DNA of 14,552 nt from NCBI GenBank assembly GCA_964486335.1, contig CAZAMB010000031.1:1-14552 (forward strand), written 5' to 3'. A program made the translations under genes and the position numbers. The stretch is from CAZAMB01 sp964486335 (GTDB lineage: Bacteria > Planctomycetota > Phycisphaerae > UBA1845). Below are positions 7,471 through 14,552 of this stretch, piece by piece. The notes under the pieces were generated by a model that saw only the letters and a program-made list of their open reading frames with translations, was not told the origin of the DNA and made no database searches. The stretch's first letter is position 1, and each line of letters starts with the position of its first letter.

Positions 7471-8628
7471 ATGCGCATCGTGATGGTGATCAGCAGCCTG
7501 ATCTACGGCGGCGCGGAAACCCAGGCCATCGCCCTGGGCCGGGAACTGGCTCGGCGCGGACATGCCGTGTCGATTTACACGCTCGGCAAGGAAAATCCGC
7601 GTCTGCCCGAACTCGATGCCAGCGGCGTCGAAGTGGTCGAGGATCAGAAGCGCGGAAAGCTCGATTTCGGGATCATTCGCCGCCTGCGACAGCACCTCTC
7701 GCGCTACCGGGCGGATCTCGTGCATGGCTATCTGTACGACGGCAATCTCTACGCGTCAATCGCGGCCGCTTGCAGCGGGATTCCCGCACTTGTCTCAGAG
7801 CGCAATGATGATTACGCACTGAATTTCAATCAGCGTGTTGGTCTGCTCGCCTTCCGTCCCTTTGTCACGGGTCTGGTTGCCAATTCTCATGCTGGCGCCG
7901 ATTTTGCCAGGAGAATGTTCCGCTTGCCAGACGACCGCATCCATGTAGTCTGGAATGGAATCGATATTGCGACAGCCCGCCAAAACGCGGCAGCGAGTCA
8001 GATTGACATTAAGCACGAATTTTTCCAGGACCCCGGAGTTAGGATTGCCTGCCTAGTTGGAACGCTCCGTCTATCCAAGGATTTTATGCTCGCGGTCGAA
8101 GTAGCGAAATCGCTTATTCGGACAGATTCCGGCTGGCGAATCTTGTTCGTCGGTGGCCCGGCACCTGAGGCGCCCGAATATTTTGATCAGGTCCGGTACG
8201 CAGCGCGTGACCTGGTGGCTGCCGGCCGCTGCCATTTCGCCGGATTGCGCAAGGATGTACTGGAAGTTGTCAGCCAGTGCGAGGCCCTGTTTTCCACCTC
8301 GCGGTATGAGGGATTTCCCAACGTCGTGCTGGAAGCCATGGCAGTTGGCACGCCAGTCGTAAGCACGGAGTATTCCGACATCCGGCTAATCCTGCCCGAA
8401 CCCTGGCAGGTCGTGCCCGGTCGTCGACCGGCGGACATCGCGCAGGCGATCCTGCGCGCGGACCGGGAGCGCGAGCGGTTGGCCGCCGCGCAATGCGCCT
8501 GGGTGGAGGCCAATGCGACGATCGGACGCGCGGCCGATGCTTTGCTGGACGTTTATCGGCGCTATGCCGACGCAGAGGAATCGCGGTCGGAGCAACTGAC
8601 GAAGGGACATGAGGGGGAGCGAACGTAG
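7471..8628 (+). CDS. Family 4 glycosyltransferase
   Basis: This 385-residue GT-B retaining glycosyltransferase probably adds one sugar of the repeat unit at the cytoplasmic face of the membrane. The N-terminal glycine-rich acceptor-side motif I-Y-G-G-A-E is at 11-16. The donor-binding C-terminal domain has the E-x7-E motif intact, E280 and E288 in S-R-Y-E-G-F-P-N-V-V-L-E, followed by A-M-A-V-G-T-P-V-V. The ATG at 7471, 2 bp after the asnB stop, is preferred; in-frame starts inside asnB would add 64 unrelated residues. Its stop shares a base with the next gene's GTG. The middle of the gene (about 7800-8160) is lower in G+C than its end: 30 of 60 bases at 7981-8040 against 46 of 60 at 8401-8460. 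Donor and linkage cannot be predicted. Confidence 0.9.
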   Translation: MRIVMVISSLIYGGAETQAIALGRELARRGHAVSIYTLGKENPRLPELDASGVEVVEDQKRGKLDFGIIRRLRQHLSRYRADLVHGYLYDGNLYASIAAACSGIPALVSERNDDYALNFNQRVGLLAFRPFVTGLVANSHAGADFARRMFRLPDDRIHVVWNGIDIATARQNAAASQIDIKHEFFQDPGVRIACLVGTLRLSKDFMLAVEVAKSLIRTDSGWRILFVGGPAPEAPEYFDQVRYAARDLVAAGRCHFAGLRKDVLEVVSQCEALFSTSRYEGFPNVVLEAMAVGTPVVSTEYSDIRLILPEPWQVVPGRRPADIAQAILRADRERERLAAAQCAWVEANATIGRAADALLDVYRRYADAEESRSEQLTKGHEGERT

Positions 8629-9599
8629 TGAAGCGGAAGGTGCGTGCCCTGCTCCAGTCCAGCTATTGGGGAAGAGTGTGCCTGGCTTTCTTTGAGGACC
8701 TGAAGATGCGGCGGGCCTATTCAATGGGAAACATTGAAACTTTCTCGGGGACTGCGCATCTGGGCAAATCCGTTGACGAGTCGCTGGCATACATTGAGTT
8801 GGTCTTTCGAGACTACAAACTTTATTCAGGGGTGGAGCGTTTCCACGGGCGCATCGCAGAAGTCGGTCCTGGGGACAACTGCGGCGTCGCCCTCTTGTTT
8901 CTTCTTGACGGCTGCAGCCATGTGGACCTCGTAGACCGCTTCTATTCAAAAAGGGATGTGAACAACCAGCAAACAATCTATAAATCCCTGCTATCCAAGT
9001 ATCCCCGGCTGTCAGAAATTATTGGAAGGGCCGACAACCAGGACGAGAGTGCCTTCAAAGGGCTCGCGCGCCGCTACGGCGCCGATGCTGCTGCCGAGAC
9101 GTATTTCGGCCGTCATGTTGGATTTGACTTCATTGTTTCGCGCGCGGTATTCGAACATCTCTATGACCCGCTGAAGGCGTTGCGCTGCATGGAGACTGCC
9201 TTGAACCCGGGCGGTTATTTGCTCCATAAGGTGGATTTGCGTGACCACGGCATGTTTTCCACTGCTTACCATGAATTGAAGTTTCTTGAGGTCCCCGACT
9301 GGATATATCCCTGGATAACCCAAGGCTCAGGCAGGCCCAACCGAATCCTTTACCACCAATACGCTGATTGCTTCAAGGCGCTCAAGCTCGATGGGCAAGT
9401 CTTGGTGACTCAATTGGCGCAAGTTGGTGAAATCGATCCTCACCTTCCCTATGAGGCGATACCCAAGGCGTTACGTGATAAGTCCCTTTCCTTTGTGCGC
9501 TCAGTTAGGAAGAAATTTGCACGCTCCTTCCGAGATGTAAGCGATGAGGATCTTTCTGTCGCCGGGATCTTCGTCGTTGGAAAGAAGGTCGTGCGATGA
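8628..9599 (+). CDS. Class I SAM-dependent methyltransferase
   Basis: This 323-residue protein has a Rossmann-type methyltransferase core. SAM-binding motif I is E-V-G-P-G-D-N-C-G at 78-86, an acidic residue follows in V-D-L-V-D-R near 99-104, and a motif IV-like region F-D-F-I-V-S-R-A-V-F-E-H-L lies at 166-178. L-N-P-G-G-Y at 192-197 is the post-IV loop. In this setting it probably O-methylates a sugar of the nascent polysaccharide, although glycan or lipid-linked substrates cannot be distinguished. The GTG start overlaps the previous TAG by one base and has GAGGGGGAG 8-9 bp upstream. Its stop overlaps the next ATG. It is more A/T-rich than its neighbours. About 75 N-terminal residues precede the core and resemble no domain I recognise. 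Confidence 0.82.
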   Translation: MKRKVRALLQSSYWGRVCLAFFEDLKMRRAYSMGNIETFSGTAHLGKSVDESLAYIELVFRDYKLYSGVERFHGRIAEVGPGDNCGVALLFLLDGCSHVDLVDRFYSKRDVNNQQTIYKSLLSKYPRLSEIIGRADNQDESAFKGLARRYGADAAAETYFGRHVGFDFIVSRAVFEHLYDPLKALRCMETALNPGGYLLHKVDLRDHGMFSTAYHELKFLEVPDWIYPWITQGSGRPNRILYHQYADCFKALKLDGQVLVTQLAQVGEIDPHLPYEAIPKALRDKSLSFVRSVRKKFARSFRDVSDEDLSVAGIFVVGKKVVR

Positions 9600-10333
9600 A
9601 TGCCACCTTGCGCCGGAAGTTCGCCATCCTCGAGAAGGCGGGGTTTCAGTTCACGAAGAATGCGCGAATTCTCGACTACGGCTGCGGTGCGGGGCAGACG
9701 GTGTATGCCCTCCTCGATGCGGGGTACTCCAATACGGCGGGATTTGACTTGAAGGATTACCTCGAGCTGCGAGACCCCGCCGATCGCAAGCATTTCTTCA
9801 TCGGCGATACGGGGACAAGCCGTCTTCCTTTTGCGGACGACAGCCTCGACATGATCACCTCCGATCAGGTGCTCGAGCATGTACAGGACCAGGTTCTGTG
9901 GCTGCGAGAAATGCACCGTGTCTTGCGACCTGGAGGCATTGCGTTTCACGAGTTCCCGGCGCGATACCGGCCCAAAGAGGACCATATCTTTGTACCCTTC
10001 GGCGGAGTCATCGCTCACCGCTGGTGGTACAAGCTGTGGGCTTTGGCAGGCATTCGCAATGAGTTCCAGAAGGGACTGAGCGCTGACGAGACTGCGGACC
10101 GCAATGCCTTTTACTTCGTCGAAGGGCTGCGTTATGTGCCGAATTCCTTGTATCGGGTGGTATGGGAAAGGATCGGCTTCGATTACCGCTTCCTCGAGCA
10201 GGAGCTATTCACGACGAGTGCGAAGCAATTGACGCGCGGGATCGGGCGCTTGAACGGTATCCTGCCGGTCCCGGGCTGGCTATACCGGACGTTCCGTTCG
10301 CGGATTGTCATGCTAAGAAAGAAGCACGCATGA
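9596..10333 (+). CDS. Class I SAM-dependent methyltransferase (methyltransferase-11 type)
   Basis: This 245-residue protein has a compact SAM methyltransferase domain. Motif I is I-L-D-Y-G-C-G-A-G at 25-33, an acidic post-I residue is in G-F-D-L at 49-52, and S-D-Q-V-L-E-H-V lies at 89-96. H-R-V-L-R-P-G-G-I at 107-115 and a conserved H-E-F-P-A-R-Y follow. It is smaller than the preceding methyltransferase, and the two share little sequence apart from the motifs, so they are probably separate acquisitions acting on different positions. The ATG overlaps the upstream stop (ATGA), and its own stop overlaps the ATG of the next glycosyltransferase, indicating tight translational coupling. A role in methylating the glycan or a lipid-linked intermediate is inferred from context. 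Confidence 0.85.
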   Translation: MNATLRRKFAILEKAGFQFTKNARILDYGCGAGQTVYALLDAGYSNTAGFDLKDYLELRDPADRKHFFIGDTGTSRLPFADDSLDMITSDQVLEHVQDQVLWLREMHRVLRPGGIAFHEFPARYRPKEDHIFVPFGGVIAHRWWYKLWALAGIRNEFQKGLSADETADRNAFYFVEGLRYVPNSLYRVVWERIGFDYRFLEQELFTTSAKQLTRGIGRLNGILPVPGWLYRTFRSRIVMLRKKHA

Positions 10334-11508
10334 CGCATCCGATCGGCAAACCCCGCGGCCGGTCCACCCATGTTTGCTTCCTGTCTCCGTACCTCTGGCC
10401 CGTCCTCGCCGGCGACAGGTCGATTGAGTTTGCGGGCGGCGCGGAATTGCGTCAGAGCATTTTGGCTCGAGCATTGGTCAGGGCGGGCTACCACGTCTCC
10501 GTCGTCACGTTAGATTTCGGGCAAGTTGATGGGGGCGTGGTGGATGGCGTCGAGGTGCTGCGCACCCACCGGCCGGCCGAAGGCGTGCCCTTGCTGCGCT
10601 TCTTTTATCCTCGCCTGAGTTCCTGGTGGGCAGCGATGCGGCGCGCGGATGCGGACATCTATTTCCAGAGTTGCGCGGCGCACCTGACGGCGGTCACCGG
10701 CTTGTTTACGCGGCACCATGGAAGGCGTTTCATCTACTCGGGTGCGCACGATCTTGATTTTCAACCGAACGATGCCTCGAAGCTGTTCCAACGGCCAGGC
10801 GGTTGGCGCGACCGGCAGTTGTACCAGTGGGGCCTGACGCTGGCGGACGGCATCGTGGCGCAGCACCCTGGGCAGGTGGCGGCGTGCCGGCGCTGGTATG
10901 GGCGCGAGGCGGTGGAAATCCCCAATTGCTACGCCCCGCCGGTGGGGGCGGTTGCCGCGCGCAAGGGTGTGGTGCTGTGGGTCGCTACGGTGAAATCACT
11001 GAAGCGCCCGGAACTGTTTCTCGAACTGGCGCAGAGCCTGCCGCAATTGCGCTTCCGCATGGTGGGCGGTCCTGGGCCGGGCCGGGAAGCCGAGGTGTAC
11101 AAGCTGGCGCGGCAGATGGCCGCCGGATTGCCGAATGTCGAATTTGTCGGCTTCGTGCCTTTCGCCGAGGTAGAGACGCATTTCGACGCAGCACGGCTGT
11201 TCGTGAACACCTCCGATTACGAAGGCTTTGCAAACACCTTCCTGCAAAGTTGGGCGCGCGGGGTGCCAACGGTGTCCTTCGTTGACTGTGGGGCGCGGGA
11301 GGGCGGTCGGCCGGTGGGCTTCGTCTGCCGCGATCTAACGGAGATGCGCCAGGTGGTGCTGCGCTTGGCCGAGGACGACGCGACGTGGGCGGCGGAAGGT
11401 CAACGGGCCAAGACGTATTTCGAGGCCAATCATTCGGTGGCGATGGCCGTCGAGCGATACGATCGACTCTTCGAGCAGGTGCTCGCCAAGGGGCGGCGGG
11501 GGTGGTGA
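10330..11508 (+). CDS. Family 4 glycosyltransferase, first of a tandem pair
   Basis: This 392-residue GT-B glycosyltransferase has F-A-G-G-A-E at 34-39 in the acceptor-side domain. Its donor-side domain contains N-T-S-D-Y-E-G-F-A-N-T-F-L-Q-S-W-A-R-G-V-P-T-V. There the second Glu of the usual E-x7-E motif is Gln, a variant also seen in some EPS glycosyltransferases. Residues 156-385 (230 aa) are encoded by a 692-bp segment repeated without a mismatch in the next gene, whereas residues before 156 agree with that gene only at about half of positions. The N-terminal domain usually recognises the acceptor and the C-terminal domain the nucleotide sugar, so the pair probably uses one donor on two acceptors. 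The ATG at 10330 overlaps the previous stop; longer forms starting inside the methyltransferase are unlikely. The stop overlaps the next GTG. Confidence 0.9.
   Translation: MTHPIGKPRGRSTHVCFLSPYLWPVLAGDRSIEFAGGAELRQSILARALVRAGYHVSVVTLDFGQVDGGVVDGVEVLRTHRPAEGVPLLRFFYPRLSSWWAAMRRADADIYFQSCAAHLTAVTGLFTRHHGRRFIYSGAHDLDFQPNDASKLFQRPGGWRDRQLYQWGLTLADGIVAQHPGQVAACRRWYGREAVEIPNCYAPPVGAVAARKGVVLWVATVKSLKRPELFLELAQSLPQLRFRMVGGPGPGREAEVYKLARQMAAGLPNVEFVGFVPFAEVETHFDAARLFVNTSDYEGFANTFLQSWARGVPTVSFVDCGAREGGRPVGFVCRDLTEMRQVVLRLAEDDATWAAEGQRAKTYFEANHSVAMAVERYDRLFEQVLAKGRRGW
10793..11484 (+). repeat. 692-bp perfect direct repeat, copy 1
   Basis: Bases 10793-11484 are identical to 11947-12638 (offset 1154 bp). 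It begins in the codon before P156 of the first tandem glycosyltransferase and ends at L385, eight codons before the stop. Sequence on both sides differs at once between the copies. Confidence 0.95.
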
Positions 11509-12653
11509 AGGTGGCACGTCCTCACGTCTGCTTGGTGGCGCCAGACATTTGGCCGGTGCTGTCGCGCGATCGACTAGCGACATTCGCTGGGGGTGCTGAA
11601 ATGCAGCAGAGCTTTATCGCCCGGGCTTTGCGCGATGCCGGGTTCCGTCTGACAGTGATTGCCAGAGCTAGCGGACATGCGGAGAAGTTCGACTTCGAGG
11701 GGATGCGCATCGTGCGCATCATCAGGCAAGAATATGAAATCCCCGTTGTCCGCTACATCCATCCCCGTCTGACCAGCGTTTGGAACGCCATGCGGCTTGC
11801 GGATGCCGATATTTATTATCAACGCTGTGCCGCTGCGCAAACTTTCGTCGTGGGCCTGTTTACCCGACGCCATCGTCGACGCTTCGTCTTCGCGGGTGCA
11901 AGTGATCCAGATTTCCGGCGCGACGAAACCTGGAAGAAATTTCTTGGGCCAGGCGGTTGGCGCGACCGGCAGTTGTACCAGTGGGGCCTGACGCTGGCGG
12001 ACGGCATCGTGGCGCAGCACCCTGGGCAGGTGGCGGCGTGCCGGCGCTGGTATGGGCGCGAGGCGGTGGAAATCCCCAATTGCTACGCCCCGCCGGTGGG
12101 GGCGGTTGCCGCGCGCAAGGGTGTGGTGCTGTGGGTCGCTACGGTGAAATCACTGAAGCGCCCGGAACTGTTTCTCGAACTGGCGCAGAGCCTGCCGCAA
12201 TTGCGCTTCCGCATGGTGGGCGGTCCTGGGCCGGGCCGGGAAGCCGAGGTGTACAAGCTGGCGCGGCAGATGGCCGCCGGATTGCCGAATGTCGAATTTG
12301 TCGGCTTCGTGCCTTTCGCCGAGGTAGAGACGCATTTCGACGCAGCACGGCTGTTCGTGAACACCTCCGATTACGAAGGCTTTGCAAACACCTTCCTGCA
12401 AAGTTGGGCGCGCGGGGTGCCAACGGTGTCCTTCGTTGACTGTGGGGCGCGGGAGGGCGGTCGGCCGGTGGGCTTCGTCTGCCGCGATCTAACGGAGATG
12501 CGCCAGGTGGTGCTGCGCTTGGCCGAGGACGACGCGACGTGGGCGGCGGAAGGTCAACGGGCCAAGACGTATTTCGAGGCCAATCATTCGGTGGCGATGG
12601 CCGTCGAGCGATACGATCGACTCTTCGAGCAGGTGCTCACTAGGAAGGGATAG
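11505..12653 (+). CDS. Family 4 glycosyltransferase, second of a tandem pair
   Basis: This 382-residue glycosyltransferase is the paralogue of the preceding gene. The N-terminal domain (about 1-148) has F-A-G-G-A-E and R-A-L-R-D-A-G-F and is clearly homologous to, but diverged from, that of its neighbour. Residues 149-378 are identical at protein and DNA level to residues 156-385 of the neighbour, including the E-x7-Q variant of the E-x7-E motif. Only the last four residues differ again. A GTG at 11505 overlaps the previous TGA and gives M-K-V-A-R-P-H-V-C; GTG at 11502 or 11511 is also possible. AAGGGG at 11489-11494 is a usable ribosome binding site. It probably adds the same sugar as its neighbour to a different acceptor (inference). 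About 60 bp separate it from the next gene. Confidence 0.9.
   Translation: MKVARPHVCLVAPDIWPVLSRDRLATFAGGAEMQQSFIARALRDAGFRLTVIARASGHAEKFDFEGMRIVRIIRQEYEIPVVRYIHPRLTSVWNAMRLADADIYYQRCAAAQTFVVGLFTRRHRRRFVFAGASDPDFRRDETWKKFLGPGGWRDRQLYQWGLTLADGIVAQHPGQVAACRRWYGREAVEIPNCYAPPVGAVAARKGVVLWVATVKSLKRPELFLELAQSLPQLRFRMVGGPGPGREAEVYKLARQMAAGLPNVEFVGFVPFAEVETHFDAARLFVNTSDYEGFANTFLQSWARGVPTVSFVDCGAREGGRPVGFVCRDLTEMRQVVLRLAEDDATWAAEGQRAKTYFEANHSVAMAVERYDRLFEQVLTRKG
11947..12638 (+). repeat. 692-bp perfect direct repeat, copy 2
   Basis: This is the second copy of the segment at 10793-11484, covering the C-terminal 230 shared residues of the second tandem glycosyltransferase. The exact identity over 692 bp, next to strongly diverged flanks, points to recent gene conversion or unequal recombination. 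Confidence 0.95.
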
Positions 12654-12714
12654 TGACGATTGCGTCGCGTGGCCAGAGCAAGTATCAGGGCATGGACTGT
12701 GTAAGGGGATGAAG

Positions 12715-13251
12715 ATGTCCGGCGAGCACTCAGACCAGGTTCAAGCTGGCGAGAGATTCGAATTTGGCGCCAACTGGGCGCGGTTTCTTGCACACCTCGA
12801 CGAGGACAGAATCGGGACCGCGATGCAGTCCTTGCGGTCTGCGCTCGGGGTGCTCGATCTTTCCGGCAGACGCTTTCTCGACGCCGGCAGCGGCAGCGGT
12901 TTGTTCAGTTTGGCCGCCCGCCGCCTCGGCGCAGCCGTGGTTTCATTTGATTACGACCCGCAGTCGGTGGCCTGTACCCGGAAGCTTAGGCAGCTGTACT
13001 CTCCCGAGGATGCGCTGTGGTGTGTGGAACAAGGGTCGGTTCTGGATAGTGAGTATCTAGAGTCCCTCGGGAAATTTGATGTCGTCTATTCGTGGGGCGT
13101 CCTCCACCATACCGGGGATATGTGGCGGGCCCTGGAGAACGTGCTGATTCCGCTCTCGGAGGCGGGCACGCTATTCATTTCCATCTACAACGACCAAGGG
13201 AGCTGGAGCCGGCGTTGGCTGAAACTTAAGGTTCTTCCGGGATTTGCGTGA
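12715..13251 (+). pseudogene. Class I SAM methyltransferase, 3' part cut off by an insertion sequence
   Basis: The remaining frame encodes 178 residues. SAM motif I is F-L-D-A-G-S-G-S-G at 54-62, S-F-D-Y-D-P follows at 77-82, and F-D-V-V-Y-S-W-G-V-L-H-H-T-G is the motif IV region; together they are typical of the UbiE-like class. After S-I-Y-N-D-Q-G-S-W-S-R-R-W-L-K-L the reading frame runs into the left end of an ISL3-type element, which supplies the last six residues and the stop, so the C-terminal third or so is missing. The SAM-binding core survives, but substrate-recognition elements are probably lost. The ATG at 12715 is chosen because AAGGGG lies 7 bp upstream; an ATG at 12709 is in frame but too close to it. 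The missing 3' part should lie just beyond the window. It was presumably the last methyltransferase of the operon. Confidence 0.85.
13230..13248 (+). repeat. Left inverted repeat of the ISL3 element
   Basis: It reads GGTTCTTCCGGGATTTGCG and matches the reverse complement of the right end at 16 of 19 positions: the first eight bases, then GGATTT, then CG. Confidence 0.85.
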
Positions 13252-13322
13252 TCTGAAGGCGGCCAGCCGGCCACCGCTGCTATCTTGAGTTTGCGGACAA
13301 CAAGAAGCAGTGGAGGCGACCG

Positions 13323-14546
13323 GTGGCTGCCAGGGACATTATTGCCCGGCTGGGGTGCTGGGCGGGGTACGAGGTGTCGGCAACCCGCGAGGAGCAGCGC
13401 GGCGGGTGCCGATGGTGCGTGGTGGAACTGGCGGCCAAGGGCGGGGTCAGCCGGTGCTGCAGCGGCTGCGGGCGGCCGACCTATTCAGTGCACGATGCCC
13501 AGGAGCGCCGCATCCGGGACCTGCCGATCTTCGAAGTTCCTGTCGAGCTCGTGTTGCCGCGGTTGCGGGTACGGTGCCCGGCTTGCGGGCCGAAGCTCGA
13601 AGCACTCGATTGGCTTGACCCTTACGCTCGCGTGACCAGACGCCTGGGGGTGAGCGTGGCGCGGATGTGCAAGGTCATGTCGATCCGGCACGTCGCGGCG
13701 TTCTACGGGCTGGCTTGGGATACGGTCAAGGATATCGACTACCGCTACTTGGAGCGCGAACTGGGGCCGGTGGACCTGGAAGGCGTGACCGAGATCGGCA
13801 TGGACGAGTTCGCCATCCACAAGGGACACCGCTACGCGACGGTGATCGTGGAGCCATCGCGCAAGCGGGTGCTCTGGGTCGGACGAGGACGTGCCCGAGA
13901 GGACATTCGGCCCTTCTTCGCGTTGTTGGGCAGCGAGGGTTGCCGCAGGCTCAGGGCGGTGGCCATGGACATGAACGCGGCCTACGCCGAAGAGGTTCGT
14001 GCCCGCTGTCCCAAGGCACGCGTCGTGTATGACCTCTTCCACGTCATCGCCAAGTACGGCCGTGAAGTCATCGACCGGGTCCGTGTGGACGAATCCAACC
14101 GGCTGCGCGGCGATGGCCACGCCCGCAGGCTGGTCAAGGGTTCACGCTGGCTGCTGTTGCGAAACCGCGAGAACGTGACGCGGCCTGAGGATCAGGTGCG
14201 GCTCGACGAGCTGCTGGCGGCCAACAAGGCGCTGATGACGGTCTACGTCCTCCGGGACGACCTCAAGGCGCTCTGGCGCTATCGCCATGCTGGCTACGCC
14301 CGGACATTTTGGGATGGCTGGCGCCAGCGCGCGATGAGCAGCGGCATCGAGCCCCTCAAGATATTCGCGCACCGCCTCAAGCCTTACCTCGACGGCATCC
14401 TTGCCCACTGCCGATGGCCGCTGGGAACCAACCTCATCGAGGGCATCAACAACAAGATCAAGGTAATCAAGCGGATGGCCTATGGCTTCCGCGATGATCG
14501 CTACTTCTTCCTCAAGATCCGGGCCGCTTTCCCCGGAAATCCGTGA
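13323..14546 (+). CDS. ISL3 family transposase
   Basis: This 407-residue DDE transposase catalyses movement of the surrounding element. The N-terminal zinc-binding region has C-S-G-C-G and C-P-A-C-G pairs, followed by a helix-turn-helix region (about 100-145). The catalytic core includes I-G-M-D-E-F-A-I-H-K-G, with the first Asp, and V-A-M-D-M-N-A-A-Y, with the second. The third acidic residue is the Glu in L-I-E-G-I-N-N-K-I-K-V-I-K-R near the C-terminus, followed by A-Y-G-F-R-D. The length is typical of the family and there is no internal stop or frameshift. The GTG at 13323 has GGAGG 6 bp upstream. The stop codon lies inside the right inverted repeat, so the gene fills the element almost to its end. 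Confidence 0.95.
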   Translation: MAARDIIARLGCWAGYEVSATREEQRGGCRWCVVELAAKGGVSRCCSGCGRPTYSVHDAQERRIRDLPIFEVPVELVLPRLRVRCPACGPKLEALDWLDPYARVTRRLGVSVARMCKVMSIRHVAAFYGLAWDTVKDIDYRYLERELGPVDLEGVTEIGMDEFAIHKGHRYATVIVEPSRKRVLWVGRGRAREDIRPFFALLGSEGCRRLRAVAMDMNAAYAEEVRARCPKARVVYDLFHVIAKYGREVIDRVRVDESNRLRGDGHARRLVKGSRWLLLRNRENVTRPEDQVRLDELLAANKALMTVYVLRDDLKALWRYRHAGYARTFWDGWRQRAMSSGIEPLKIFAHRLKPYLDGILAHCRWPLGTNLIEGINNKIKVIKRMAYGFRDDRYFFLKIRAAFPGNP

Positions 14547-14552
14547 AGAACC
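14534..14552 (-). repeat. Right inverted repeat of the ISL3 element
   Basis: Read on the minus strand it is GGTTCTTCACGGATTTCCG, matching 16 of 19 positions of the left end. It contains the transposase stop codon and ends at the last base of the window. Confidence 0.85.

Larger units (their letters stand above)
13230..14552 (+). mobile_element. ISL3-family insertion sequence
   Basis: The element is 1323 bp, bounded by imperfect inverted repeats that begin GGTTCTTC at both ends, and encodes one ISL3-type transposase. The 8 bp before the left end (AAACTTAA, 13222-13229) is the probable target site; ISL3 elements usually duplicate 8 bp of A/T-rich sequence. The right copy of that duplication would begin at the first base after the window and cannot be checked here. 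The element is full length, with an intact transposase frame, so it may still be active. It interrupts the third methyltransferase gene and probably reduces expression of anything downstream in the operon. Confidence 0.9.

Noticed and set aside
10162..10329. N-terminal extension of the first tandem glycosyltransferase
   Set aside because: It is entirely inside the upstream methyltransferase in another frame and resembles no glycosyltransferase. The ATG at 10330 overlapping the stop is the natural start. The same reasoning rejects the extensions at 7279-7470 and 11385-11504.
10793..12638. Interpretation of the 692-bp repeat as a mobile element or simple whole-gene tandem duplication
   Set aside because: It has no terminal inverted repeats or transposase, and it covers only the 3' two-thirds of each gene with diverged 5' parts. 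Conversion or domain exchange fits better.

Overview
The window is a GC-rich chromosomal segment with every supported gene on the + strand. It carries most of an exopolysaccharide or O-antigen biosynthesis locus together with its own regulators. The short lysine-rich H-NS protein with a C-terminal W-S-G-R-G-K-A-P-K-W-L segment, the EPS-associated MarR-type regulator and the RfaH-type antiterminator together suggest a betaproteobacterium (Burkholderiales, Rhodocyclales or Nitrosomonadales type). That placement is inferred from protein families; the species cannot be told.

Layout. Positions 1-2268 hold an initiating phosphoglycosyl transferase followed by three regulators: an H-NS-like protein, the EPS-associated winged-helix protein, and an RfaH-like NusG paralogue whose start overlaps the previous stop codon. 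A perfect 23-bp palindrome lies just before the winged-helix gene. The untranslated leader at 2269-2478 contains a hairpin and an exact 12-base copy of the E. coli ops element (GGCGGTAGCGTG, 2387-2398), the DNA site that recruits RfaH. From 2479 to about 13250 runs a compact structural operon: a TviB/WbpO-type UDP-sugar 6-dehydrogenase, an O-antigen polymerase/ligase membrane protein, an AsnB-type amidotransferase, a family 4 glycosyltransferase, two SAM methyltransferases, two more family 4 glycosyltransferases, and a third methyltransferase. From the amidotransferase to the last glycosyltransferase the genes are coupled by gaps of a few bases or by overlapping stop and start codons. An ISL3-family insertion sequence (13230-14552) cuts off the third methyltransferase, and its right end coincides with the end of the window.

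Likely joint function. The phosphoglycosyl transferase loads the first sugar on undecaprenyl phosphate. The dehydrogenase supplies a uronic acid nucleotide sugar, which the AsnB-like enzyme may convert to a uronamide. The glycosyltransferases extend the repeat unit, the methyltransferases decorate it, and the membrane protein polymerises or ligates it. No flippase or export machinery is seen in the window; the 250-bp stretch at 3781-4030 may be the scar of a lost gene. The main points to follow up are the RfaH/ops pair, the silencer plus antiterminator cassette, and a 692-bp perfect repeat that gives two tandem glycosyltransferases the same C-terminal domain on different N-terminal domains.
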